This document shows positions 23,293 to 32,846 of a stretch of 64,000 nucleotides of DNA, piece by piece. The stretch comes from Microbacterium foliorum (GTDB lineage Bacteria; Actinomycetota; Actinomycetes; Actinomycetales; Microbacteriaceae). The DNA lies in contig NZ_CP041040.1 of assembly GCF_006385575.1 (NCBI RefSeq), forward strand, positions 434,001-498,000, written 5' to 3'. A program made the translations under genes and the position numbers. The notes beneath the pieces are model-generated. The model was given only the letters and a program-made list of their open reading frames with translations. It did not search any database and was not told where the DNA came from. How positions within the stretch are numbered: position 1 is the first letter of the stretch; the number at the start of each line of letters is the position of its first letter.

Positions 23293-24423
23293 GTGGCCAC
23301 GCGCATGGCATCGACACCGCCGACGCTGGCGGGGTACAGCTATGTGCGCCCGCTGGGCTCCGGCGGGTTCGCCGATGTCTTCCTGTACGAACAGGACATG
23401 CCGCGACGCGTCGCCGCTGTGAAGGTGCTGCTGGCGGATGCGGTGAACCGCGAGGTGCTGCGCACCTTCAACGTCGAGGCTGACATCTCCGCGAGGCTCA
23501 GCGCACATCCCTCGATCGTGACGATCTACCAGGCGTCGATCTCTGCCGACGGTCGCCCGTACTTCGCCATGGAGTACTGCCCCGACACCATGAGCGCCCG
23601 CTACAAGAAGGCGCCGTTGGCGCTCGCCGACGTGCTCGACACCGGCGTGCGCATCGCCGGTGCGCTCGAGACGGTGCACCGGGCAGGGCTTCTGCATCGC
23701 GACATCAAGCCGTCGAACGTGCTCATCAACTCCCTCGGGGCTCCCGTGCTCGCCGACTTCGGCATCGCGGCCGCCGTGATCGACGAGGGCGACGGCGAGA
23801 CGATCGCGATGTCGGTGCCGTGGAGCTCGCCGGAAGTGCTGCAGGAGCGCGTCTCGGGGTCGGTTCCGAGCGAGATCTGGAGTCTCGGCGCCACGCTGTA
23901 CACGCTGCTCGCCGGACGAAGCCCGTTCGAAAGGGCAGACCGCGGCTCCAACTCACGCGACCAGCTCACCGATCGGATCATCAAGGCGCGCTACACCGCC
24001 GTGCCCGTCGACGGCATCCCCCCGATCATCGACGACATCTTCGCGACCGCGATGCACCGCGATCCGGCCAAGCGGTTCGCGAGCATGGCCGACTTCGCCG
24101 AACGACTCCGCTGGGCGCAGTACGAGCTGGGCCTGCACCCGACGGCGTTCGAGGCGGCATCCGCTGAGTGGGCCGCCGCGGCTCCCGTCAGCTTCTCGGA
24201 CTCCACCGCCCGCGGCCCGGTGATCACGACGGTCGCACCGGACTCGCGCCGCGCAGAGCGTGCCGCACGACAGCAGGCGATGCCGCGCGACCGCGACGAA
24301 CTGCCCGCCGCGCGTGCGAAGACCCGCTCGCCGCTCGTCGCCGGTGTGATCGGCGCGCTGATCGGAGCCGCAGCGCTCGCCGCAGTCGGCATCGTCGCCC
24401 TCCACCTCACCGGAGTTCTGTGA
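23293..24423 (+). CDS. Membrane-anchored eukaryotic-type Ser/Thr protein kinase
   Basis: The protein has 376 residues. The GTG at 23293 follows TGAGGAG. The kinase domain (about 12-275) has the Gly-rich loop GSGGFADVF, Lys44 (AVKVLL), HRDIKPSN (Asp137), DFGIAA (Asp155) and the activation-loop end PWSSPEV, so it should be active. A basic linker leads to one membrane helix near the C-terminus and only a few outside residues, so there is no PASTA or other sensor domain. It starts a tightly coupled operon with a giant surface protein, and a PP2C phosphatase and FHA proteins lie downstream. It resembles PknB-like kinases; its substrates are probably encoded in this locus. Confidence 0.95.
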   Translation: MATRMASTPPTLAGYSYVRPLGSGGFADVFLYEQDMPRRVAAVKVLLADAVNREVLRTFNVEADISARLSAHPSIVTIYQASISADGRPYFAMEYCPDTMSARYKKAPLALADVLDTGVRIAGALETVHRAGLLHRDIKPSNVLINSLGAPVLADFGIAAAVIDEGDGETIAMSVPWSSPEVLQERVSGSVPSEIWSLGATLYTLLAGRSPFERADRGSNSRDQLTDRIIKARYTAVPVDGIPPIIDDIFATAMHRDPAKRFASMADFAERLRWAQYELGLHPTAFEAASAEWAAAAPVSFSDSTARGPVITTVAPDSRRAERAARQQAMPRDRDELPAARAKTRSPLVAGVIGALIGAAALAAVGIVALHLTGVL

Positions 24424-27400
24424 TGGCGATCGGCGATCGCGCCCGCGCGCAGGCGAACCCTCGATCGCGGGGGCGCCTGATCACGGCGATCTCCGGCATC
24501 GCCGCTCTGGCAGTGGTGCTCACGCTCGCCATCACGGCGCAGGGCTACCAGTCGCAGGAGGTGCCCCGGCTCGAGTCGTCGGTCTGGGTCATGCGCGACA
24601 GCGGTCAGTACGCACGCGTGAACACCGAGCTCGCCGAGATCGACACGGTGCGCAACGTCGACGACCCGGAAGCGGTCTGGCAGAACGGCTCCGCGGCGGT
24701 GATCTATGCGCAGGGCAACAGACAGCGCTGGGACGTCGACCCTGCAAGCCCCTCCGATCTGCTCTCCGACTCGTCGGAGGAGGGCACGCCGATCGCGTCC
24801 GAGCCGACACCGGCCGGCACGCGTGAGATCCTCTCCGCCGGGGCGTACGTGGCCTATCGCACCGACACGGGTCAGGTGTCGGTGACCACGCTCGACACCG
24901 GCGCGGCCACCGCTCTCGTAGACCCGTTCGCGGGCGTCGAGGTCGAGGAGGGCGAGGATCCTCCGACGTACACAGCGGATGCCATCGGGCTCTCGCCCGA
25001 AGGACTGCTGGTGCTCTACTCCTCGGACGAGGGCGCGATCAGGCGGTTCGACATCGACGAGCACCGGTTCCTCGGCGATCCCGAGTCCGTCTCCGCAGCT
25101 CCGGATGCCGCAGAGGGCCTGGCCCTCACCGTTGTGGGAGAGCGCTGGGCCATGCTCCAGACGGGCACGGGCGAGCTGTGGCTGCAGGGTCGCGACGAAC
25201 CGATCGAGCTCGATGTCGCCGAAGACGCGCGCCTGCAGGAGGGCGCCGACGCAGGTGAAGCCGTGTCGATCGCCGACTCCGACGGCCTCGTGTCGGTCGA
25301 CCTCGCCTCGGGCGAGTCCGAGCGCGTGGCGGAGGCGACTGGCGTCCCCGCCACGCCGGTCGTCGTCGAGGGCGAGATGTACGCGGCCTGGCTCGACACC
25401 GGTGCGGGAACCCTGTGGGCGGATGGCGAGACCGTTCCGCTGCGTGTTCCGGACGAGGCCCTCGACTCCTCGACGATCGAACCGGTGTTCCAGGAGAACG
25501 GCGATCGCGCGGTGCTGAGCGAGATCGGCACCGGTCTCATCTGGACGGCCCCTGACGGCGTGCTGATCCCGCTCGAGCAGTGGGCGATCGAAGACGACAC
25601 CGAGCAGCAGGAGGGCACGATCATCGTCGAGGACGTGGCCGAGCAGATGCCGCCCGTCGCCGTCGACGATGCGTTCGGCGTGCGCGCGGGCGAGCAGGTG
25701 ATCCTGCCGGTGCTGCTCAACGACCATGATCCGAACAAGAAGGACGTGCTGTCGATCGACCCCGAGTCGGTCTCGGGGGGACTCGGCGACCCCGCGTTCG
25801 GCGATCTGACTCTCGTCGCCAACGGGCAGTCGCTCGTCGTCGCCGTCAAGGCGGGGTCGGGGCAGGCCAGCTTCACGTATGCGGTCACCGACGGCGCCGC
25901 CGTGTCATCACCGGCGACCGTGACGCTGAACGTCGTCGATCAGGAGAGCAACTCCGCACCCGTGTGGTGCGGGGTCGACGCCTGCCAGCAGGAGTGGCCG
26001 ACACCGCAGCTTCTTCCCGGCGGCAGCACCGTCGTCTCGGCCTTGTCGGGCTGGGTCGACCCCGAGGGCGACCCGTTCGTGCTCAGCGACGCCTACGAGA
26101 CCGACTCCTCGTCTCCCGTCATGGTCGTGCCGATGGCAGACGGGCGGGTGGCCATCCGCCACACCGACCCCAATGCCGCCGACGCGGTGATCTCAGTCAC
26201 CGTCGTCGTCGAGGACGTGCACGGTGCGACCGCCGAGAAGACCCTCGATGTGCAGGTCACCGGCAGCCCCGCCCTGGTCGCCTCGCCTGTGGCGCTGACG
26301 GCCCGTGCCGGAGAGCTGCAATCGGTGCGCATCTCCGACCACCTGTCGGGCGGATCCGGCTCGTACCGTCTGGTCGACGCCGTGCAGACCGCGGCGACGG
26401 CTCAGGGGCTCGAGGTCAACCCGAACGCGGCATCGGGCACCGTCGAGATGACTGTGGCCGAACCCGGCCAGTACGTCGTGACCTACACCGCTCAGGACGT
26501 CTCGACCCAGGCCGAGCAGTCGGCTGTCATCCGCATCACCGCGGTCGACGGATCCGCCGGCCTCGCGATGGCGCCCCTCACCGCGTTCGTGCGCGAGGGT
26601 GAGGACACGACGGTCGACGTGCTCCGTGCTGTGCAGAACACCAGCGGGCGCGTGCTGATGCTGGCGGATGCCGTGAGCTCCACGCCGCAGCTCGGCGTGC
26701 GCGTGGTCGGCAACGAGAGCATCCGTGTGAACGGCACGACGGAGGACGGCGAGCCCGGGGTGATCGGCAAGGCCACCGTGACCGTCGCCGACGGAACCGG
26801 AGCCGCGGTGCAGGGCACGGTCACGGTCTTCCTCACTCCGCCGTCGACCGTCACCCGCCCGATCGTGTTCCCCGATGCGATCACCGTCCGCGCCGGTTCG
26901 CTCACGCGCATCAACGTCGCGGCGAACGATGTCGCCCCGCGTGGCGAACCCCTGGTCGTGCTCCCCGAGGTGACCGGGTCGGGCGAGTCCGGCGAACTCG
27001 TCTTCGCCGACCGCAACGCGCTGCGCTACCTCGCGCCCACGACGCCGGGCACCTACCGCCTCACCTACTCGGTGTCGCTCGAGCGCAATCCGGCTCTCTC
27101 CGACAACGGCGTCGTGACTGTCACGGTCGTTCCTCCGGGCACGAACCGCGCGCCGACGCCGTCGACACTGACGGGTCGGGTCCTCAGCGGCCAGACGGTG
27201 TCGCTGCCCGTGCCGGCGACCGGCATGGACAGCGACGGCGACCGAGTGACCCTCGCGGGCATCGACCAGCCTCAGAAGGGCTCCGGCACGGCGACGATCT
27301 CCGCCGACGGCGATGCGATCGTCTACCGGGCGCCCGCCGCCGGCGTCGACGGCGGCCAGGTGACCTTCCGCTACACGGTGCGCGATCCTCAGGGCGAGCA

Positions 27401-30400
27401 GGGCACAGGCGTGATCCGGGTCGGTGTGCTCGACGCCGACATCGACGATGCGGCTCCCGTGACCTTCAGCGACTACGTGCGCGTCGAGGCGGGCTCGACC
27501 ACCCCGATCGTCCTCGACCCGCGTCTGAACGACCTCGACCCGGCGCAGAGCGACCTCGAGATCACCGAACTCGTGCCCAACGCGCCTCCGGTCAAGGGCA
27601 ACCCGCTGTACGACCGCCTGAACGCGCTGATCGACTCCGACACCTCGCTCGAAGACGGCCGCATCGTGCTCCGCGCAGGCGACACCGCCGGTACGAATTC
27701 GTACTTCTACACTGTCAGGTCCACGCGCACGTCGAGCACGTCGCAGGGGCTCATCGTGGTCACCGTGACCGACGGCGCCGTCGCCGACCAGCCGAGCGTC
27801 GCCGACACCGTGCTCACCGCGCGCGACCGGGAAGACCTCCCGGAGCGCGGCATCGATGTCGTGACCGACCGTGTGAGCTGGCCGTCGGGTGATGTCTCCT
27901 CGCTCACGCTGAGCCTGTGGGGCGACCAGCCCGGATTCACGGTGCAGGGCGACCGCATCGTGGGTGCCGCGCCGGAAGACGGTGCGCTGGTGCCGTTCCA
28001 GCTCAAGGGCAAGGGGGCCGGAGGTCGAGACGTGGTCGCCTACGGGTTCCTGCGCATTCCCGCCTTCGACGACATGCAGGTGCAGCTGAAGCCCGGCACG
28101 ACTCCCGTCGTGGTCGACGAAGACGCGTCGGTCTCGTTCGACGCGGCCGACTACGTCGACCTGATCTCCTCGGACGCCGTCGAGGTGGGGTCCGGGCAGT
28201 TCAGCGCGCAGCGCGCGGCCGCGTCGTGCTCCGCCGAGGGGTCGGGCGGCGTGACCTACCAAGCCGGCAGGGAAGCGCCATGGTCGGACACCTGCCTGGT
28301 TCAGGTGCGGCTGCAGGGTCAGGAGCGCTGGTCGTTCATCGACGTGCCGATCAGCATCCGTCCTGCGGAGCCCCAGCTGCTGCTGTCGTCGATCTCGCAC
28401 ACGATCGCTCCGGGAACCACCGAGACGGTCGACATGTACTCGAACATGGCCGCCTGGGAGGGCGGCCGCGAGGGCGACGCCGGATCGCTCGAGTATCGGA
28501 TCGTGTATTCGGGGTCGGCCTTCATCGTCACGCGCACCGGCTCTCAGCTGACCATCGAAGCGCGAGCGGACGCCAGGCCGGGCAACACCGAGAACGTCAG
28601 CGTCACGGTGCCGCAGTACGGTGAGCCGTCGGCATCGGTCCGCCTGGTCGTCGGCGCGGCTCCGCCCGATGCGCCGCGGGGCGCGACCTTCACGACGCAG
28701 TGCATCGTGACGAACCCGAGCTGCACGATCGATGTCGTCGACGTGGCGGGGGAGTACGACCCCTTCGCGGGCAAGCCGGGATCCGGCCTCCGACTGATGT
28801 CGCTCGGCGCGGGTTCGCGGTGCGATGTCGCGTCGGTCTCGACCTCGGGAAGCACGTCGATCACTGCGACCTGGCCCGGCGGAGGGCAGGCGCCGGGTGG
28901 CCAGTGCATCATCCCGTTCGTCGTGTCGGATGCGCAGGGGCGCACCGGCACCGGAACCCTCACCCTCGACCTGCAGGGCTTCCCGCAGGCGCCCGCCAGC
29001 GTCACGACCGTCGGATTCACTCGCTCGACCGTGGTGCTCGACGTGCCGCTCGGCGAGGCAGGGCGCGCGCATCCCGGCGTCACCGGCGTGACGATCCTGC
29101 AGGACGGATCGCCGGCGAACGCGTCGTGCAGCCCGGCGGGAGGCGTCTACCGCTGCACCGTGAACGGGCTCGTCAACGGGGCACCGCACGTCTTCACCGC
29201 CGCGGCCGTCAACGCGGTCGGAACCTCAGCGGCGACGTCACCGCACACCAGTTGGGCGTATGCCGCCCCAGAGGTGTCGGACGCGACCGCCACGCCCGTC
29301 TATCGACCCGACGGCACCGAACGCGGACGCGGCATCGTCGAGCTCGCGGTCGCCGCGTCGGACGACTCGCTCGCCTTCCGCATCGAGGAGACCGGCCAGG
29401 TCATCAACCGCACCGGTGCGACGACGACGGCCGAGATCGCGTTGTCTCCGGGCCCGCAGAACATCACGATCGTCCCGATCAGCCAGTTCCAACCGCCGAC
29501 GGGCGACGGCGGCAATGAGGGCGGAGCCTTCCGCACGTCGGTCACGGCCGCGGGAACCGTCTACTTCGACCCCGCAGGCACTCAGGCGCGCGCGACGTCG
29601 AACACGTCGATCGACGTCTCGGGCGTCGCTGCCCAGCCCAACGGCAGCGCCCTCGGAGTCGACGTCGTCTATCTCGCGTGGCGCTCGGGCGATGCGAGCT
29701 GCAGCGCCGACGGCAACGGGCGGCTGCGCGTCTCGGGCGCGGAGGCGCAGTCGTCGTCCCCCACGCTCGCCCAGCTCGCCGAGTACTCGACCTATCGAGT
29801 CAAGGCCTGTGCCTCGAACGGTTTCGGCGTGGCGGAGTCGAACACCACCGAGGTCTTCACCTTCACGTTCGTCGAAGGCCCCAAGGGCAAGACCAACTAC
29901 ACGGTTGCGACGCAGCCCTCGGTGCAGGACAACCGCTATTCCTACGGCCTGGAGTCGCCGCCCGAGATCGATGCGCGGGACGGCTTCATCGCGCGGTACA
30001 ACCTGTACGGATCGTGGCTCGAGAACTTCGAACTGAGCTCCGACGCGTCGCCGCTGCCGGTCGTCGCGCGGTCCTGCCACTCGGTGCTGACCACCTACTG
30101 CTCCGATCCGATCGAGATCACCGCGAGGACCGTGCCGACGACGGTGGCCGTGCAGTTCCAGGAGTGCGTGCCGGCGAATCCTGACGACCTGTTCGTCGTC
30201 AGCCGCGCTGCGCGCGGATCGTACTCGACCATCTTCACCCCGGACATCGTCGACGGGATCTCCGTGATCGACACGAGGATCACCTGGACGGGCGCCTACG
30301 CCCCGCTCAAGGCGATCACGCACCGCGCGCCGCTGTGCACGCAGCCCGAGCCGGATCCGGTCGACCCGCCTGATGATCCGACAGATCCTTCCGAACCGAC

Positions 30401-30416
30401 CGACCCCGAGGGATGA
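24423..30416 (+). CDS. Giant surface protein with Ig-like (cadherin-type) repeats
   Basis: The protein has 1997 residues. The ATG at 24423 overlaps the kinase stop (TGATG). A basic N-terminus and one membrane helix (about 20-42) anchor it, with the bulk outside. Residues about 50-400 contain repeated short beta units (propeller-like, SVWVMRDSGQYARVNTEL style). Several Ig-like domains of the VAVDDAFGV...LLNDHD type follow from about 415, and Fn3-like modules (AVNAVGTSAATS, CASNGFGVAES) near 1560-1850. The end is a Pro/Asp-rich tail (PVDPPDDPTDP). Such proteins occur beside kinase/MoxR/transglutaminase genes in actinobacterial ESX loci. The function is unknown; adhesion or wall sensing is possible. 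Confidence 0.85.
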   Translation: MAIGDRARAQANPRSRGRLITAISGIAALAVVLTLAITAQGYQSQEVPRLESSVWVMRDSGQYARVNTELAEIDTVRNVDDPEAVWQNGSAAVIYAQGNRQRWDVDPASPSDLLSDSSEEGTPIASEPTPAGTREILSAGAYVAYRTDTGQVSVTTLDTGAATALVDPFAGVEVEEGEDPPTYTADAIGLSPEGLLVLYSSDEGAIRRFDIDEHRFLGDPESVSAAPDAAEGLALTVVGERWAMLQTGTGELWLQGRDEPIELDVAEDARLQEGADAGEAVSIADSDGLVSVDLASGESERVAEATGVPATPVVVEGEMYAAWLDTGAGTLWADGETVPLRVPDEALDSSTIEPVFQENGDRAVLSEIGTGLIWTAPDGVLIPLEQWAIEDDTEQQEGTIIVEDVAEQMPPVAVDDAFGVRAGEQVILPVLLNDHDPNKKDVLSIDPESVSGGLGDPAFGDLTLVANGQSLVVAVKAGSGQASFTYAVTDGAAVSSPATVTLNVVDQESNSAPVWCGVDACQQEWPTPQLLPGGSTVVSALSGWVDPEGDPFVLSDAYETDSSSPVMVVPMADGRVAIRHTDPNAADAVISVTVVVEDVHGATAEKTLDVQVTGSPALVASPVALTARAGELQSVRISDHLSGGSGSYRLVDAVQTAATAQGLEVNPNAASGTVEMTVAEPGQYVVTYTAQDVSTQAEQSAVIRITAVDGSAGLAMAPLTAFVREGEDTTVDVLRAVQNTSGRVLMLADAVSSTPQLGVRVVGNESIRVNGTTEDGEPGVIGKATVTVADGTGAAVQGTVTVFLTPPSTVTRPIVFPDAITVRAGSLTRINVAANDVAPRGEPLVVLPEVTGSGESGELVFADRNALRYLAPTTPGTYRLTYSVSLERNPALSDNGVVTVTVVPPGTNRAPTPSTLTGRVLSGQTVSLPVPATGMDSDGDRVTLAGIDQPQKGSGTATISADGDAIVYRAPAAGVDGGQVTFRYTVRDPQGEQGTGVIRVGVLDADIDDAAPVTFSDYVRVEAGSTTPIVLDPRLNDLDPAQSDLEITELVPNAPPVKGNPLYDRLNALIDSDTSLEDGRIVLRAGDTAGTNSYFYTVRSTRTSSTSQGLIVVTVTDGAVADQPSVADTVLTARDREDLPERGIDVVTDRVSWPSGDVSSLTLSLWGDQPGFTVQGDRIVGAAPEDGALVPFQLKGKGAGGRDVVAYGFLRIPAFDDMQVQLKPGTTPVVVDEDASVSFDAADYVDLISSDAVEVGSGQFSAQRAAASCSAEGSGGVTYQAGREAPWSDTCLVQVRLQGQERWSFIDVPISIRPAEPQLLLSSISHTIAPGTTETVDMYSNMAAWEGGREGDAGSLEYRIVYSGSAFIVTRTGSQLTIEARADARPGNTENVSVTVPQYGEPSASVRLVVGAAPPDAPRGATFTTQCIVTNPSCTIDVVDVAGEYDPFAGKPGSGLRLMSLGAGSRCDVASVSTSGSTSITATWPGGGQAPGGQCIIPFVVSDAQGRTGTGTLTLDLQGFPQAPASVTTVGFTRSTVVLDVPLGEAGRAHPGVTGVTILQDGSPANASCSPAGGVYRCTVNGLVNGAPHVFTAAAVNAVGTSAATSPHTSWAYAAPEVSDATATPVYRPDGTERGRGIVELAVAASDDSLAFRIEETGQVINRTGATTTAEIALSPGPQNITIVPISQFQPPTGDGGNEGGAFRTSVTAAGTVYFDPAGTQARATSNTSIDVSGVAAQPNGSALGVDVVYLAWRSGDASCSADGNGRLRVSGAEAQSSSPTLAQLAEYSTYRVKACASNGFGVAESNTTEVFTFTFVEGPKGKTNYTVATQPSVQDNRYSYGLESPPEIDARDGFIARYNLYGSWLENFELSSDASPLPVVARSCHSVLTTYCSDPIEITARTVPTTVAVQFQECVPANPDDLFVVSRAARGSYSTIFTPDIVDGISVIDTRITWTGAYAPLKAITHRAPLCTQPEPDPVDPPDDPTDPSEPTDPEG

Positions 30417-30477
30417 GCGCTCAGATGACGACTCCCTACGCCCCACCGCCCTGCACCGCGCAGGCGCCCGAGACGAA

Positions 30478-30483
30478 TACGGT
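30478..30483 (+). promoter_or_regulatory. -10 hexamer of an internal leaderless promoter (moxR)
   Basis: TACGGT, six bases, then the ATG at 30490. It gives the downstream genes a promoter separate from the kinase promoter. Confidence 0.5.
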
Positions 30484-30489
30484 TGCCCT

Positions 30490-31479
30490 ATGCCCGCTCC
30501 CTCCGTTGCTCCCGTGACCATCGCTCCCGAACAGGCCTCCTGGTTCGCGGAGACGTTCTCGATCCTCGCCGCCAACGTCGAACAGGCCATCCTCGGCAAG
30601 CGGCACGTGATCGAGCTGGCGCTCGCCGCGGCCGTCAGCGGCGGGCATGTGCTGCTCGAGGACTTCCCAGGCACCGGCAAGACGGCCCTCGCCCGAGCCA
30701 TCGCCCAGACCGTCACGGGCACGAGCACGCGCATCCAGTTCACCCCCGACCTGCTTCCGGGTGACGTGACGGGCATCACGGTCTACGACCAGAAAGAGGG
30801 GGCGTTCGAGTTCCACGCCGGCCCCGTCTTCGCGAACATCGTGCTCGCAGACGAGATCAACCGGGCGAGCCCGAAGACGCAGTCGGCGCTGCTGGAGGTC
30901 ATGGAAGAGGGCACGGTCACGGTCGACGGCGTCACGCGTCCGGTGCCGTCGCCCTTCCTCGTCATGGCGACGCAGAACCCCATCGAACAGGGTGGCACCT
31001 ACCGGCTGCCCGAGGCGCAGCTCGACCGCTTCATGATCAAGACGTCGATCGGCTACCCCGACGAGGCGGCGACCATGCGCATCCTTCAGGGTGCTGCGCA
31101 GCCGAAGCACGTGCTCGACGGCATCGTCGGCACCGACACGATCCTCACGATGGCCGAGATGACCCGCGGCGTGTATGTGAACCCGCTGGTGTCCGACTAC
31201 ATCATGCGCATCGTCGATGCGACGCGACGCGCCTCCGAGGTGCGTCTCGGCGCCAGCGTGCGAGGCGCGATCGCGCTCTCCCGCCTCGTGATGACGTGGG
31301 CGGCGAAGAGCGGCCGCACGTTCGCCACCCCCGACGACGTCAGAGAGCTCGCGGTCGTGGCACTCGCGCACCGCCTCGTGCTCGAGCCTGAGGCCGAGTT
31401 CGACGGCGTCACCGCGGTCGCCGTGGTGGGGCAGATCCTGCTCGACGTCGAGCCGCCGCGCGAGAACGGCACTGCGTGA
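30490..31479 (+). CDS. MoxR family AAA+ ATPase
   Basis: The protein has 329 residues. Walker A is DFPGTGKTALA, Walker B is ADEINRA, followed by SPKTQSALLEVMEEG, sensor 1 (MATQNPIEQGGTYRLPEAQLDRF) and the C-terminal lid. MoxR ATPases act as chaperones that assemble or activate partner complexes, usually with DUF58 and von Willebrand or transglutaminase proteins; the next two genes are such partners. The ATG at 30490 is set by the leaderless promoter and lies 73 bases after the giant surface protein. The stop overlaps the DUF58 start (GTGA). Confidence 0.95.
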   Translation: MPAPSVAPVTIAPEQASWFAETFSILAANVEQAILGKRHVIELALAAAVSGGHVLLEDFPGTGKTALARAIAQTVTGTSTRIQFTPDLLPGDVTGITVYDQKEGAFEFHAGPVFANIVLADEINRASPKTQSALLEVMEEGTVTVDGVTRPVPSPFLVMATQNPIEQGGTYRLPEAQLDRFMIKTSIGYPDEAATMRILQGAAQPKHVLDGIVGTDTILTMAEMTRGVYVNPLVSDYIMRIVDATRRASEVRLGASVRGAIALSRLVMTWAAKSGRTFATPDDVRELAVVALAHRLVLEPEAEFDGVTAVAVVGQILLDVEPPRENGTA

Positions 31480-32846
31480 GCTTCAGCACCGAGTCCCGTC
31501 TGACGCGCACGACGGCGGGCACCAGCACGTCGACGCGCACGTCGACGGTCACGCGCTACGACCGCACGCGCCGAGGACCCGTCCGCGGCGCCGTCTTCGG
31601 TGTCCGCCGTGCAGCCCGAACCACGCGACGCGCGACCCGCACGGCGGTCGCGTGGGTGCGGGAGACGGTCACGTCGGCCGGGATGCTGGTCGTCGTGGCC
31701 CTCGTGCTCTGCATCGCCGCAGGGCTGCTCTTCGGATGGGTGGAGGCCTGGGCGGTGGCGGCGATCGCGCTGGTGCTGCTGATCGCGTGCGTCCCTTTCA
31801 TCCTCGGCGCCCACGACTACCGCATCGAGCTGACGCTCGATCGCGACCGCGTGGTCGCCGGTGCGGAGATCGGTGCGACGCTTGACGTGCGCAACAACGG
31901 CGAGCGTCTGTCGCTGCCGGGCATCGTCGACGTTCCCGTGGGGGAGGGACTCGTCGAAGCACACGTTCCGCTGCTGCGCCCCGCCGCCCACCACCGCGAA
32001 CAGCTCACGATCGCCGCGCACCGTCGCGGTGTCATCGACGTCGGACCCATGACCATCACCCGCGGCGACCCGATCGGCATCCTCCGGCGGGAGCTGCGAT
32101 GGCCCGACGTCCAGCGCATCCATGTGCACCCGGTCACGGTTCGTCTGCCCAGCACGAGCGCGGGCCTGATCCGCGACCTCGAGGGCACGCCGAGCTCGAC
32201 GCTGGTCGACGCCGACCTGTCTTTCCACGCGGTGCGCGAGTACGTCGTGGGTGACTCGCAACGGCACGTGCACTGGAAGTCGACAGCGAAGACCGGAAAG
32301 CTCATGGTGCGTCAGTACGAGGAGTCGCGTCATGCTCGCATCGCGATCATCCTCGACCTCGACGCCGAGTCGTATGAGAGCGATGACGAGTTCGAGAACA
32401 CGGTCAGCGCCGCCGCATCGCTCGCTCTGCAGGGGGTGCGTGACGGCCGCGAAGTGCTCTTCTCGGTGAGCAACGAGATCCCTGAGCACAGCCGCGCCGA
32501 GGTGCTGTCGATCCGCACCCTTCCCACCGTGACGCCCAAGGCGCTGCTCGACGCGACATCGACCATCGATCCGGCCGACCGCGTGATGCGCCTCGAGGCC
32601 GTCGCGGCGCTCACCGCGCAGTCCTACCCCGATCTGTCGATCGGATTCCTGCTGACGGGCTCGCGCATGCCGCTCGAGCGGCTGCGCCATGCCGCGGTCA
32701 AGCTGCCTGCGGCGGTCGAGGCGGTCGCGGTGCGCAGCGAGCTGGGCGAGCAGCCCACGATGCGCACGGCACGGGAGCTCGCCGTGATGACTCTGGGCGC
32801 GCTGGGCGATCTTCCGCAGATGCTCGCTCGTGGAGCGCTGCGATGA
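31476..32846 (+). CDS. DUF58 domain membrane protein
   Basis: The protein has 456 residues. The GTG start overlaps the moxR stop by four bases. A Thr/Arg-rich N-terminus precedes two close membrane helices (about 65-110), then a beta domain and the DUF58 hallmark YVVGDSQRHVHWKSTAK (about 250-266) followed by a von Willebrand A-like fold. In MoxR operons this protein is the likely client or adaptor of the ATPase. No metal-binding MIDAS motif of the full DxSxS form is visible; LDLDAES may be a remnant. Confidence 0.92.
   Translation: MSFSTESRLTRTTAGTSTSTRTSTVTRYDRTRRGPVRGAVFGVRRAARTTRRATRTAVAWVRETVTSAGMLVVVALVLCIAAGLLFGWVEAWAVAAIALVLLIACVPFILGAHDYRIELTLDRDRVVAGAEIGATLDVRNNGERLSLPGIVDVPVGEGLVEAHVPLLRPAAHHREQLTIAAHRRGVIDVGPMTITRGDPIGILRRELRWPDVQRIHVHPVTVRLPSTSAGLIRDLEGTPSSTLVDADLSFHAVREYVVGDSQRHVHWKSTAKTGKLMVRQYEESRHARIAIILDLDAESYESDDEFENTVSAAASLALQGVRDGREVLFSVSNEIPEHSRAEVLSIRTLPTVTPKALLDATSTIDPADRVMRLEAVAALTAQSYPDLSIGFLLTGSRMPLERLRHAAVKLPAAVEAVAVRSELGEQPTMRTARELAVMTLGALGDLPQMLARGALR

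Noticed and set aside
26193..29189. 998-codon open frame on the reverse strand
   Set aside because: It lies opposite the giant surface protein, whose frame shows recognisable domains. Its translation is Arg/Asp/His-rich with no motif, a usual by-product of high third-position GC.
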